DNA of 10,288 bases from Paracoccaceae bacterium (GCA_007128995.1 SKWJ01000217.1:1-10288), one strand, 5' to 3'; counted from the stretch's first letter, positions 1 to 8,113 are shown. A program made the numbers and translations. The notes: generated by a model from the letters alone, not told the origin.

Positions 1-2
1 AA

Positions 3-875
3 CTGGGCGTGGATCTGGATGTGAAGCTGGCAGGCGGGCTGGTGGTTGCGACCACCGACACCCAGATGCGCCAGATCGAAGCAAAAGCGCAGATCGAACG
101 CGCGGCCGGGGTCGAAACAGAAATCCTGACGCGCGAAGACCTTCGCCGCATCGCCCCATATCTGACCACAGATGCGATCGGCGCTGGTTTCTGCGCCATG
201 GAAGGCAAAGCCAACCCGTTGCGCGCGACGCCAGCTTTGGCCGCGGCTGCCCGCGCGGCGGGGGCCATAATCCGCACGCATATGCCCGTAACCGGACTGG
301 AACCCGCGGCGGGCGGCTATCGCATTACCACACCAGAGGGGCCTGTGCATGCCCGGCGTGTCATTAACGCTGCGGGGGCAAGAGCGGCCGAGATCGGTGC
401 GCTGCTGGGCCTTCGCATAGACCTGCAAGGCTTTGCGCTGCAGGTCACGGCAACGCAGGCGCTGGCGCCGCTTATCCCGCATCTGGTCTATTCGGCTGCG
501 GGCAAGCTGTCTGTCAAACAGGCCCGCAATGGGACCTGCCTTATTGGTGGGGGCTGGGCAGCCAGACAGCGCGTCAATGGCACCCTGAGCCTGATCCCGG
601 CCAACCTGTCGGGGAACCTTGCCACTGCAGCGCAAGTCATTCCGGCGCTTGAAAGCGCGCAGACAGTGCGGACCTGGACCGCTATCGTGAACGGAACCGC
701 CGATTGGCGACCGATTATCGGAGAGGTGCCGGGGCATAACGGTTTCTTTCTTGCTCTGTTCCCATGGATGGGGTTCTCGGCCGGCCCGATGACCGCCCGC
801 CTTGTCGCGGATATGGTCCTTGGACACCCACCACGCCTGTCACTAAAGGGAATTTCCGTTCTGCACGATGGGTAA
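3..875 (+). CDS. FAD-dependent oxidoreductase of the DAO family, 5' end outside the window
   Basis: This is the C-terminal part of a flavoprotein that oxidises amines or amino acids, of the D-amino-acid oxidase/sarcosine oxidase beta fold. The reading frame is open to the left edge. A GTG at position 9 is only an internal valine codon, so the N-terminal FAD-binding GxGxxG segment lies outside the window. What can be seen is a segment reading EGKANPLRATPAL about 65 residues in, an INAAGARA segment typical of the second FAD-contacting strand, and a C-terminal stretch with DWRPIIGEVPG and a GFSAGPMTARLVADMVLG helix, the usual end of these enzymes. The style resembles the beta-type subunits of sarcosine oxidase, octopine oxidase or HcnC, which work with partner subunits; no partner is visible here. 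The gene converges on the GcvPB-like gene and need not belong to the same pathway. The family is fairly certain, the substrate unknown. Confidence 0.85.
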   Translation: MGVDLDVKLAGGLVVATTDTQMRQIEAKAQIERAAGVETEILTREDLRRIAPYLTTDAIGAGFCAMEGKANPLRATPALAAAARAAGAIIRTHMPVTGLEPAAGGYRITTPEGPVHARRVINAAGARAAEIGALLGLRIDLQGFALQVTATQALAPLIPHLVYSAAGKLSVKQARNGTCLIGGGWAARQRVNGTLSLIPANLSGNLATAAQVIPALESAQTVRTWTAIVNGTADWRPIIGEVPGHNGFFLALFPWMGFSAGPMTARLVADMVLGHPPRLSLKGISVLHDG

Positions 876-897
876 ACACGACGGCAGCGCTGGCGCG

Positions 898-938
898 CGC
901 GCCACGAACTGGGCCTAGTTAACCCTGTCCGTGGCGCG
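898..938. terminator. Stem-loop between convergent genes
   Basis: A perfect 9-bp inverted repeat, CGCGCCACG at 898-906 and CGTGGCGCG at 930-938, encloses a 23-base loop. The loop contains a smaller AACT/AGTT stem at 907-910 and 917-920. It fills most of the 74-bp gap between the stop codons of the flavoprotein gene and the GcvPB-like gene, where a bidirectional terminator would be expected. No T-run follows on either strand, so it is not a textbook intrinsic terminator. It may act as an end-of-message structure. Confidence 0.5.
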
Positions 939-949
939 TCACGCACAGC

Positions 950-2470
950 TTATGCGAATTTCCGCAGATATGCGCGCCAGGTCATCGCCCATTTTTCCGG
1001 GTCTTCAAAGACATCGCCCTTCAACTGCGCCACTGGCTGATTATGCGGCGCAGATTTGACAAGGTCGGGCGTCTCTCTGGCTTCGCGCACAATCTGAGCG
1101 ACGACATCGATCCACAGATCGATATCCGCCTTTGACCAGAGTTCGCCAGCCTCTGGTGTGAAGGGCTCTGGCACGAGCCATGGCTCGTGGCTCATCCACC
1201 AGGGATCGATGCCATAGTCAGCCATGCGATTTGCAAAATCGAATGTCCCGACACCTGTTTCCTCGAATACTGGCGCGAGTGACCAGCGGGTCATTTCCAT
1301 GCGCGGCGCGGTGATATCCGGGTTCGACCGCACCACCCCGTCAATCTGCGCCAAACGATGATCCATGTAGTTATTCGCCACCACGGAAATATCGGACGCG
1401 AGGTCAATGCCCTCTGCCCCCATCCCGCGCGCCCAGGCATAGGCCTTTACGACCTGCGGAACATTGCCCCAGAACTCCCGGATCTTGCCGCAGCTTTTGG
1501 GACGATCATCGTCCAACGCATAGCGGTCGCCAGTTTTCACCACCAGAGGCGCAGGCATGTAGGGTGCGAGCTGGTCAGTGCAGCCATAGGCCCCGACAGC
1601 GGGCCCACCCCCGGCCTTGGGGGCTCCGAATGTTTTGTGCAACATGAACATGCAGGCGTCGAAACCCAGTTCACGGGCTGACAACTTGCCCATCACACCG
1701 TTGAAATTGGCATGATCATAGAAGATCAGCGCGCCCGCCTCCTTCGCCACGCGAACCCATTCCTTGATCTCGGGGTTGTAGATCCCCATGTCGTCAGGAT
1801 TGTTGATCATGACAAGCGCCGTGCGCTCTGACACTGCGGCTTTCAACGCGTCAAGCGATGGATAGCCGTTCTCTTCCAACGGCAGATTGACGACCTTGAA
1901 CCCGGCCGCCGCCGCTGTTGCGGGGTTACACGGATGCGCCTGGATCGAGGTCACCATCTCTGTGCGGGTTTCCAGTTCACCCCGATCGGCCCAATAGGCG
2001 CGTGCAACCGCTGTCATTGTATAGGCTGCATCGGCACCGCCCCCGGCCTGAAAGACGAACTGATCCATGCCGGAAAGGCTGCGCAGGATCAGGTCGAAAT
2101 CATGCAGGATTTCCAGCACCCCCTGCAATGTATCGGGGTGCTGATAGGGGTGGATTTCAGCCAATTCGGGACGCAGCGTGGCATATTCTGCGGTTTTCGA
2201 ATTGTATTTCATGGTGCATGTGCCGAACAGGCTGACACCCATCATGCCAAGCGTCATCTGACTGAGATGCAGGAAATGGCGCTGCACTTCGAACTCGGTC
2301 AGTTCGGGCAGGTCCGGCCGGTCGGTCCGCATAATGCTTTCTGGCAAGGTCACCCTTGGCAACTCTGCCTCGGGGGCCGGAAAACGCTGGCCGCGCGCGC
2401 CCTCTCGGCCCAGCTGATGGATTACAGGTTCATTCCAGCGCGCAGTCTGAATTTCGCGGGGAGTTGTCAT
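950..2470 (-). CDS. GcvPB-like PLP subunit of a divergent split P-protein
   Basis: 506 residues, the usual length of the PLP-carrying half of a split glycine decarboxylase P-protein. The fold family is clear: FGTCTMKYN at 83-90 matches the family's GSCTMKYN, IHPYQHPDTLQG at 106-117 matches its IHPxQxxETVQG, and the PLP-binding lysine is K279 in LHKTF. Other signatures differ from known glycine decarboxylases: AHGTNPAS is AHPCNPAT (178-185), DGANLNA is DHANFNG (252-258), and the glycine loop PHGGGGPG is PKAGGGPA. The C-terminus has WWMSHEPW where the family has a PPTIYFP-type segment. I therefore keep the fold assignment but doubt glycine as substrate. Start choice: ATG at 2470 overlaps the upstream stop as ATGA, with GAGG seven bases before it; a GTG two codons earlier is a less likely start. 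Last gene of the operon. The T, H and L proteins are absent from the window. Confidence 0.88.
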   Translation of the reverse strand: MTTPREIQTARWNEPVIHQLGREGARGQRFPAPEAELPRVTLPESIMRTDRPDLPELTEFEVQRHFLHLSQMTLGMMGVSLFGTCTMKYNSKTAEYATLRPELAEIHPYQHPDTLQGVLEILHDFDLILRSLSGMDQFVFQAGGGADAAYTMTAVARAYWADRGELETRTEMVTSIQAHPCNPATAAAAGFKVVNLPLEENGYPSLDALKAAVSERTALVMINNPDDMGIYNPEIKEWVRVAKEAGALIFYDHANFNGVMGKLSARELGFDACMFMLHKTFGAPKAGGGPAVGAYGCTDQLAPYMPAPLVVKTGDRYALDDDRPKSCGKIREFWGNVPQVVKAYAWARGMGAEGIDLASDISVVANNYMDHRLAQIDGVVRSNPDITAPRMEMTRWSLAPVFEETGVGTFDFANRMADYGIDPWWMSHEPWLVPEPFTPEAGELWSKADIDLWIDVVAQIVREARETPDLVKSAPHNQPVAQLKGDVFEDPEKWAMTWRAYLRKFA

Positions 2471-3870
2471 TTGCACACCTCTGTCAAAGTTGCTGCCAGG
2501 TGGCGCAGGTCAGCGGCGCTATGCATTTCGGTTACGCAATACAGCGCGCATTGCCCCTGTTCCAGTTCGTGGGAAATATCCTTGCCGCCGAAGATGCGCC
2601 GCGCCCGCAACGCATCGTTGATTTCTGCGACGGTCTTGCCGGTGTCATCGAAATTGACGACAAATTCCTTGAATGTCGTATCCCGCCACAAGACGCGGAC
2701 GCCCGGAATGTCATCGAGCAATGCTTGTGCATAACGGGCCCGCGACAGGATCAGCTGCCCCAGTTCGCGGAAACCTTCGGGCCCAAGAAGACCCATATAG
2801 ACCGCACCCGCAATCGCCCAGAGATAGGTTGAGTTCCCAGTCCAGTCTTTCCCATGCTCGCGCGAACCGTAAGAGTTCTGATGCGCCGCGGCCAACCCGA
2901 ACCCGAACTCGCCCTCGCGCTGTGTCTGCGCGATCGAGACCAGAAACCCGTTATATTCGCGCACATAGCGTTCTTCATCGCGGCTTGCGATAAAGCCACC
3001 AACACCACCGCCGCAATTCATATGCACCCCAAGCGGTTGCACCGGACCGGTGACAATGTCGGCACCGTAATCACCGGGGGCCATCATCACGCCCAGACTG
3101 AGCGGGTCCACCCCGACGATTGTCTCTGCCCCGCACGCACGGGCAGCGGCTGAAATATCAGCCGGGTTTGTTTCGATCGTGCCCAGATAGGCCGGGTTCT
3201 CGAAATAAACGGCGGCGACATTCGGGCCCAGCTTGTCGCGCAGATCACCCATATCAATCTGACCTGTGGCGGGATCGGCCTTCACCTCGACAACTTCGAT
3301 ATGGTTCTCCATTTCCGAAGGCTGGCAATAGGTGTGAATGACCGACAGACGTTCGGGATCGCAATACTGGGGCACAAGGACCCGAGAGCGCCCGGTCAAT
3401 CGCTGCGCCATGCGGATCGCGTGCCCGATGGCACAGCCCCAGCTATAGACCGGCAACTGCACCACATCCAGCTTGAGAAGCGCGCCCAACTGGCTGGAAA
3501 ACTCGAACCACGCCTGATTGCGCCCATGATCAGATTGATAAGACCCCCAGACATTTGTTGCAAATTCCGTGCGGCCCACAATTTCATCCACCACGGCGGG
3601 GACATGGTGCTGCCAGACGCCAGCACCCAGAAAATTCAGGTTGTCCTCGCATGTGTGGTTCTTCTTGAGCTTGCCGAGCAGGTCCTGCTTCAAGGCCATC
3701 TCGCTGGCCAGTTGCGGGGGCAAGTCAAGCGGCGCCTTGCGAAAATGATCCTCTGGTATCTGCGCGAACAGGTCTTTGACCGAGGATGCGCCAATCTCTG
3801 CCAGCATATCCTCGATCGCGCCTGGTGCGGACAAGGCCATCCAGGGATGTCCGGTGTTGTTTAGTGCCAT
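2467..3870 (-). CDS. GcvPA-like subunit of a divergent split P-protein
   Basis: 467 residues, close to the usual 450 of glycine decarboxylase subunit 1, the half that pairs with the PLP subunit and helps form its active site. Family traits are FLGAGVWQHHVPAVVDEI at 80-97 (typical FLGAGxYxHxxPxxVDxI), an EF-x(4)-WGSYQ region, DPLSLGVMMAPGDYGADIVTG near 255-275, and the C-terminal EFVVNF and CVTEMH segments. Several signatures are replaced: TPYQPEISQG reads GSYQSDHGRN (109-118), the DGGTA/DEATA turn reads SWGCA (143-147), YGGPH reads CGGGV, and the SNICSNQAL segment reads DWTGNSTYL (342-350). These are positions that shape the glycine and PLP pocket in true P-proteins. The start ATG at 3870 has AGGAGG at 3878-3883. 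The 3' end overlaps the GcvPB-like start by 4 bp, which suggests translational coupling and a 1:1 heteromer. The exact substrate is unknown. Confidence 0.87.
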   Translation of the reverse strand: MALNNTGHPWMALSAPGAIEDMLAEIGASSVKDLFAQIPEDHFRKAPLDLPPQLASEMALKQDLLGKLKKNHTCEDNLNFLGAGVWQHHVPAVVDEIVGRTEFATNVWGSYQSDHGRNQAWFEFSSQLGALLKLDVVQLPVYSWGCAIGHAIRMAQRLTGRSRVLVPQYCDPERLSVIHTYCQPSEMENHIEVVEVKADPATGQIDMGDLRDKLGPNVAAVYFENPAYLGTIETNPADISAAARACGAETIVGVDPLSLGVMMAPGDYGADIVTGPVQPLGVHMNCGGGVGGFIASRDEERYVREYNGFLVSIAQTQREGEFGFGLAAAHQNSYGSREHGKDWTGNSTYLWAIAGAVYMGLLGPEGFRELGQLILSRARYAQALLDDIPGVRVLWRDTTFKEFVVNFDDTGKTVAEINDALRARRIFGGKDISHELEQGQCALYCVTEMHSAADLRHLAATLTEVCK

Positions 3871-3931
3871 CTCGAAGCCTCCTGTGTTACCTGTGACGTG
3901 GCATGAAATGCCTTGGGCGGGTGTCCTGACA

Positions 3932-5053
3932 TCATGCGGCCCTTATGCGCATCATCTGGGTTTCCCCGGGGCCAGTGCGAACCCGGACATAACCCGAAAG
4001 GCTTTGATCAAGGGCCGCGCACCCGGTATCCACCCATAGGCAAGGCTGCGCCAGGGCGGCAAGTTTCGTGCGTGTGGCCAGAATCTCCAGCGCGCCGCGA
4101 CCACCGGCGGCGCGAATGACATCAGCATGTATCTGTTGATTGCCACGACCAAGCACGAAACCCTGCTGCCCGGTCACACCCAGAACAATGCGGGTTTCAG
4201 ATGTCTGCGCGACAAGCGCCTTGAGTGTTTCGGCACAGGCATCCTGTGCTATCAGCGCGCCCGGTGTCACCGCATCAACACCCAGCAAAGTCGGAACATG
4301 GCCCAAAGCCGATATGACCTGACCCGCGCTGCGTCCCGGACCTACGATCAGGAGGGTATCCGAGGAAACTCCGGCAACAATCTCTTGCGCGGCAAGGGCG
4401 AGGGCCGCCTGATCATCGCGCGGACCGGGTTGTCCTTTGGCAGCCTGCATTCGACGGGGCCGTGACGGAACAGACGCCACCCCGTAAAGTCGCGGCGCAA
4501 TATGGCCGGCGCGTAGGGCAGCTTCGTCGATATCCATGATCTCAACTTCAGATAAGCTGCTCCGCCCTGCGCCGGCGGCAAGAAGATCAGCCAGCAGATG
4601 ACCCGCCGTTGACGGCGACAAGGCAAACACGCCCGAATGCATCTTGACGCCACACGGGATGCCAAGCATCGGCAGGCCCGGTGCAGCCGCCAGAACATCG
4701 CGGGCTGTCCCATCGCCCCCGGCAAAGACGATCAGATCAATCTGCCCGCGCATGGCCGCAACCATCTCGCGGGTGTCGGCCCCGGTGCCCAGCAAGGGCT
4801 GGGCAGGCAGTATCTGAACATCCAGATCAAGGCCGGTCAGCCAGTCAACACCCGCTTGCCCCGGTCCGGCCAGAACTGACACACCCGGACAAGCCCGCGC
4901 AAGGATCTCGAACGCGTGTCTGGCACGCAGGCCCGATTGTGGTTCGGCGCCGCGGCGCAGGGCTTCGGTCACGATATCACGGCCATCCGTGCCTTTCAGG
5001 CCTACCGCACCGCCCAGACCTGCCACCGGGTTGATGACCACACCCAACCGCAT
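3932..5053 (-). CDS. ATP-NAD kinase family protein, AcoX-like
   Basis: 373 residues related to NAD kinase/diacylglycerol kinase-type folds and in particular to the longer ATP-NAD-kinase-like proteins that include AcoX of acetoin operons, whose biochemical role is not settled. Visible motifs are an N-terminal NPVAG (8-12), the nucleotide-binding GGDGTARD (112-119) after a hydrophobic strand, and GIPCGVKMHSGVFA (131-144), typical of this subfamily. It is cytoplasmic, with no signal peptide or membrane segment. I chose ATG 5053 (MRLGVVINPV) because it starts the first beta strand and lies one base after the tctB stop; a longer reading from 5092 would add 13 cysteine- and glycine-rich residues that look like read-through of tctB. 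A 61-bp gap separates it from the GcvPA-like gene. It could phosphorylate NAD or a pathway intermediate; I cannot tell which. Confidence 0.82.
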   Translation of the reverse strand: MRLGVVINPVAGLGGAVGLKGTDGRDIVTEALRRGAEPQSGLRARHAFEILARACPGVSVLAGPGQAGVDWLTGLDLDVQILPAQPLLGTGADTREMVAAMRGQIDLIVFAGGDGTARDVLAAAPGLPMLGIPCGVKMHSGVFALSPSTAGHLLADLLAAGAGRSSLSEVEIMDIDEAALRAGHIAPRLYGVASVPSRPRRMQAAKGQPGPRDDQAALALAAQEIVAGVSSDTLLIVGPGRSAGQVISALGHVPTLLGVDAVTPGALIAQDACAETLKALVAQTSETRIVLGVTGQQGFVLGRGNQQIHADVIRAAGGRGALEILATRTKLAALAQPCLWVDTGCAALDQSLSGYVRVRTGPGETQMMRIRAA

Positions 5054-5054
5054 G

Positions 5055-5516
5055 TCAGAACCACCACACCCGCACCTGCAGGACCGGTGCAATCTGCGTG
5101 AACATGACCCAGAACGCCCCCGCCGAAAGCATCGCCACAGGGATCACAAGCTTCAGGCTTTGCATCGGGCGCGGCGACAGGACCAGCATGGCAACGCACA
5201 GCATGATCGCGGTAGAACTGACAAGCCCGAGGTTGCGCACCAGCCAGAAATACAGCAAGGCCCAGATAACCACGGCACCGACCACGCGCATTGGTACGGT
5301 TTCGGTCTGGCAACTCTCGGGGTAACGAAACGCCTGCCATATCATTAAAAGCGCGGCGGGGATCAGCACCAGAAACATGATCCGCGGGATTGCCATTGGC
5401 CCACCCCCCGGCCCGGGCCGCCAGTGTCCGAAATAGGTGTGCCAAAGCCCCCAGACGCCCAGAACCAGAAGGATACACGCGCCGACAACGAATTTTCGGT
5501 CAAGGTCATGCCGCAT
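5055..5516 (-). CDS. tctB: Tripartite tricarboxylate transporter small membrane subunit TctB
   Basis: 153 residues with about four hydrophobic membrane segments (roughly 9-26, 43-62, 77-113 as a pair, and 119-140), the size and layout of TctB, the small and poorly conserved inner-membrane subunit of TTT solute:cation symporters. The segment PRIMFLVLIPAALLMIWQAF after a glycine/proline-rich periplasmic-like loop is typical. The start was set at ATG 5516 (MRHDLDRKF) because the preceding 36 codons of open frame are arginine-rich and hydrophilic and overlap tctA deeply. With this start the gene overlaps the tctA 3' end by 11 bp, and its stop sits one base before the kinase-like start. The identity is supported mainly by its position next to tctA. 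Confidence 0.85.
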   Translation of the reverse strand: MRHDLDRKFVVGACILLVLGVWGLWHTYFGHWRPGPGGGPMAIPRIMFLVLIPAALLMIWQAFRYPESCQTETVPMRVVGAVVIWALLYFWLVRNLGLVSSTAIMLCVAMLVLSPRPMQSLKLVIPVAMLSAGAFWVMFTQIAPVLQVRVWWF

Positions 5517-7038
5517 CGGGTTGCCCCCGGCGAAAGGTTGCCCAGAAGAACAGCGCCATGACACCGGCCCCGGTCGCATAGATCGCCAGCGCAATCGGGC
5601 TTTGCAGCAGATACCCCCAGTCATTCTGGCCCAGCATCAGCGCTTGTCGCAGCGCGCGCTCGAATCCGGGGCCAAGTATGAAGCCCAATGCCAGCGCGGG
5701 AATTGGTATCCCGAACCCCCGCATCAGAACCCCGAACACACCAGCAGCGACCAGCATCCAGACATCGGTGACCGAATTTGAAATCGCATATGTTCCGACC
5801 ACGGCCAGGGCAACCACGATCGGCAACACGATTCTGGGCGGGATCAGGGAAATCCGGGCATAGTAGGGAAGCAATGCCTTGCTGACCACAAGGTTCATGA
5901 GTGTTCCCAGGACCAGCAGAATGAAGATTGCATAGATGATCGGCATATTTGCTTCGATCATCTGAGGGCCCGGTGTGATGCCCTGCATGATGAACGCGGC
6001 CCCGATCAGGGCAGCGGAACCGCTACCGGGAATACCAAAGGAAAACAATGGAATAAGCGTTGCGCCAGCTGTCGCGCTGTTCCCCGCCTCTGGTGCGGCG
6101 ATACCTTCCATACAGCCCTTGCCGAACTCCTGCGGCCGACGAGACGCACGCTGAGCCAGCGCGTAGCTGAGGAATCCCGCGAGCGTTGCCCCCGCCCCCG
6201 GCAGCGCACCGATGAACGTTCCTGTTGCGCTTCCGATCGTCATCGCCCGCCAAAGACTGCGAAACTCCTGCCGCGACAGCTTGTCCTTGCGCGGATCATA
6301 CCCGGCGTCCTGCGCAACCTGAGCGGCGCGCTGTGCTTCTGTCTGGACGCGCGCGTGAAAACTTCGTCCAACCTGAATCATGATTTCTGACAGCGCGAAA
6401 AGGCCGATCAGCAAAGGGACAAGGCCAATCCCGCCCGCCAGTTCCGGGATCCCGAATGTATAGCGCTGCGCGCCAGTGAAAGGGTCGCGGCCGATCATCG
6501 ACAGCATGACGCCGATAGACGCGGCCGCAAAGCCCCGCACGACACGCCCCTTGTCCAGTGAGGCAATGACAACAATCGACACGATATACAGTGCAAAAAA
6601 GTCGCGCGGCCCGAATTTCAGAGCAAGCGCGGCCAAGGGTGTCGCAATGAAGATCAAGACCATGACACCGGCCAGATCCCCGAATACGGAGGAATACAGC
6701 GCCGTATGCAGCGCGGAATTTGGCCGTCCAGCCTGCTTTGCCGGGTAGCCATCCATCATTGTTGCGGCGGCACCGGGCGTTCCGGGAACGCCAAACATGA
6801 TAGCCGAGATGGAGCCCCCGAACAGCCCCCCCTTGTAAATCCCCATCAACATGCCGATCGCGGCCGCAGCATCCATCGTGAAGACAAAGGGCAGCAGAAC
6901 CGCCATCGCCATATCACCCGAGATGCCGGGAATTGCCCCGACCGTCACCCCAAGAAACACCCCCAGCAGGACCGCCAGCAGGACTTCGGGGCGAAAGGCA
7001 ATATCTGCCGCAAGGGGCAAGAGATCTAGCAGGGGCAA
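5506..7038 (-). CDS. tctA: Tripartite tricarboxylate transporter large permease TctA
   Basis: 510 residues, a polytopic inner-membrane protein that moves a carboxylate delivered by TctC. Family motifs are strong: GVTVGAIPGISGDMAMAVLLP near 30-50, the GMLMGIYKGGLFGGSISAI segment with FGVPGTPGAAATMMDGYP that follows, and in the second half GALPGAGATLAGFLSYA and GIPGSGSAALIGAA, the internal duplicate expected of TctA. The C-terminus has the usual LGFILGPGFERALRQAL. The start codon is TTG at 7038 with GGAG six bases upstream; no ATG or GTG gives as good a fit. The gene order C-A-B differs from the classical tctCBA operon. The substrate is not predictable from sequence: TTT systems carry citrate, other di- and tricarboxylates and aromatic acids. 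Confidence 0.95.
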   Translation of the reverse strand: MPLLDLLPLAADIAFRPEVLLAVLLGVFLGVTVGAIPGISGDMAMAVLLPFVFTMDAAAAIGMLMGIYKGGLFGGSISAIMFGVPGTPGAAATMMDGYPAKQAGRPNSALHTALYSSVFGDLAGVMVLIFIATPLAALALKFGPRDFFALYIVSIVVIASLDKGRVVRGFAAASIGVMLSMIGRDPFTGAQRYTFGIPELAGGIGLVPLLIGLFALSEIMIQVGRSFHARVQTEAQRAAQVAQDAGYDPRKDKLSRQEFRSLWRAMTIGSATGTFIGALPGAGATLAGFLSYALAQRASRRPQEFGKGCMEGIAAPEAGNSATAGATLIPLFSFGIPGSGSAALIGAAFIMQGITPGPQMIEANMPIIYAIFILLVLGTLMNLVVSKALLPYYARISLIPPRIVLPIVVALAVVGTYAISNSVTDVWMLVAAGVFGVLMRGFGIPIPALALGFILGPGFERALRQALMLGQNDWGYLLQSPIALAIYATGAGVMALFFWATFRRGQPDAA

Positions 7039-7057
7039 GGGAAACTCCGGATGTCAC

Positions 7058-7095
7058 GTGGCGGGCGCGGCGCATGTTCCGCGTCCGCCCGCCAC
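7058..7095 (-). other. GC-rich hairpin in the tctC-tctA gap
   Basis: A perfect 9-bp inverted repeat, GTGGCGGGC at 7058-7066 and GCCCGCCAC at 7087-7095, with an inner GCGG/CCGC pairing, sits in the 72-bp gap between the tctC stop and the tctA start. There is no T-run after it on the minus strand, so full termination is unlikely. In operons for binding-protein-dependent transporters, such hairpins often protect the upstream message from 3' exonucleases or cause partial termination, giving more binding protein than permease. That role is inferred here. Confidence 0.6.
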
Positions 7096-7110
7096 CAACA
7101 CGATCTGGGC

Positions 7111-8064
7111 TTAATTCACGCTTTCCAGCGTTTCGCGTACGGTTTCGAAGGTCGCATCATAGATGTCCTGCAAGCCATCCGCGCGCGAGATCGGCCGCGC
7201 ATCGACATTGGCCCGCGCCGCAAGTTCCTGCCCTTCGTCGCTGGCATAGGCCGCTGCAATTCCATCAGACAGATGCGCGACAATGTCCTCTGGCACATTT
7301 GCTGTTGCGAAAATGGTGTACCAGACCGGCATCACCACATCATGCCCCAGCTCTGCCAGAGTTGGCGTATCGGGCAAGGATGGCACGCGCTCGGCAGAGG
7401 CAACAGCCAATGGCACGGCATCCCCGGCTTCGACCGCCCCTGCAATGGTGGTGGGTGTTGTCACAGCAACCGGCACAGTGCCGCCAAGCAGGAACTGGAC
7501 TGTTTCACCACCACCCGATGTCGGGATCTGGTTTGTCGCAAAGCCCGCCAGGTCTTGCAGGCGCAACAACGGCAGATGGCTGGAACTCAGATAGGCCCCA
7601 TGCGTGATTGCAACGCTCCCGGGGTTGGCCTGAGCGGCCGCGATGAACCCTGCAAGATCATCGAAACCGGCATCCGAACGGGCCACGATCGTTGGCGCAA
7701 TCTCGGTCACCTGGGTCAGCGGCACCCAGTCTTCCGGCTGATAGGGGGTATCCTCCAACAGCGGCAGGGTGATCAGCGGGCCGTAATCCGAGATGATCAG
7801 CGTATAGCCGTCATCTCCGTTCTGGCGGACGAAATTGGCGGCATCCATGCCACCGGCACCGGGCATGTTCACCACTTCAACACGCGCGCCCAGATGCGCT
7901 TCGCCGACCTGAGCAAGAATCCGCGCTGCGATATCGATACCGCCGCCCGCACCATAAGGCGTAACGATCCGGATCGGTCCCTCACTCGGGAATTCGGCGA
8001 CAGCCGCCGTGGCACTCAGCAAAAGCCCTATCGTAGCGGACATCGCTATCGTTTTCTTGGTCAT
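7111..8064 (-). CDS. tctC: Periplasmic solute-binding protein TctC of a TTT transporter
   Basis: 317 residues, normal for the TctC/Bug family of periplasmic receptors. The N-terminus is a Sec signal peptide: MTKKT, a hydrophobic core (AMSATIGLLLSATA) and an AVA cleavage site before EFPSEG. The mature part begins with the family's first strand, PIRIVTPYGAGGGIDIAARI, equivalent to the PIRxIVPFxPGGGTD carboxylate-binding loop. A second ligand loop is probably the ASSHLP-type segment, here AYLSSSHLPL. Three ATG codons stand in a row (8070, 8067, 8064). The last is favoured because GAGGGAG ends at 8071, giving a six-base spacer, while the first would have none. First gene of the operon, directly behind a predicted promoter with two operator-like dyads. 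The ligand is unknown; the neighbouring genes suggest an amino- or keto-carboxylate, which is inference. Confidence 0.94.
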   Translation of the reverse strand: MTKKTIAMSATIGLLLSATAAVAEFPSEGPIRIVTPYGAGGGIDIAARILAQVGEAHLGARVEVVNMPGAGGMDAANFVRQNGDDGYTLIISDYGPLITLPLLEDTPYQPEDWVPLTQVTEIAPTIVARSDAGFDDLAGFIAAAQANPGSVAITHGAYLSSSHLPLLRLQDLAGFATNQIPTSGGGETVQFLLGGTVPVAVTTPTTIAGAVEAGDAVPLAVASAERVPSLPDTPTLAELGHDVVMPVWYTIFATANVPEDIVAHLSDGIAAAYASDEGQELAARANVDARPISRADGLQDIYDATFETVRETLESVN

Positions 8065-8099
8065 CATCATCTCCCTCTGGGTTGCAATTCCGTGATTTA

Positions 8100-8113
8100 C
8101 GAACTTTTGTTCG
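8100..8113. promoter_or_regulatory. Operator-like dyad 1 upstream of tctC
   Basis: Perfect 14-bp dyad CGAAC-TTTT-GTTCG. It lies just downstream of the predicted -10 of the tctC promoter, over the expected transcription start, and 22 bp (about two helical turns) from an identical copy. That placement suggests repression. Confidence 0.65.

Noticed and set aside
3900..3912. Small hairpin GGCAT-GAA-ATGCC between the kinase-like and GcvPA-like genes
   Set aside because: The stem is only 5 bp, with no T-run, in a gap where transcription must continue; too weak to call.
5054..5092. N-terminal extension of the kinase-like protein by 13 residues
   Set aside because: It overlaps the end of tctB and is unlike the family, whose first strand begins at ATG 5053.
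5517..5624. N-terminal extension of TctB by 36 residues
   Set aside because: The added residues are arginine-rich and overlap tctA deeply; ATG 5516 gives the normal family length and a short overlap.
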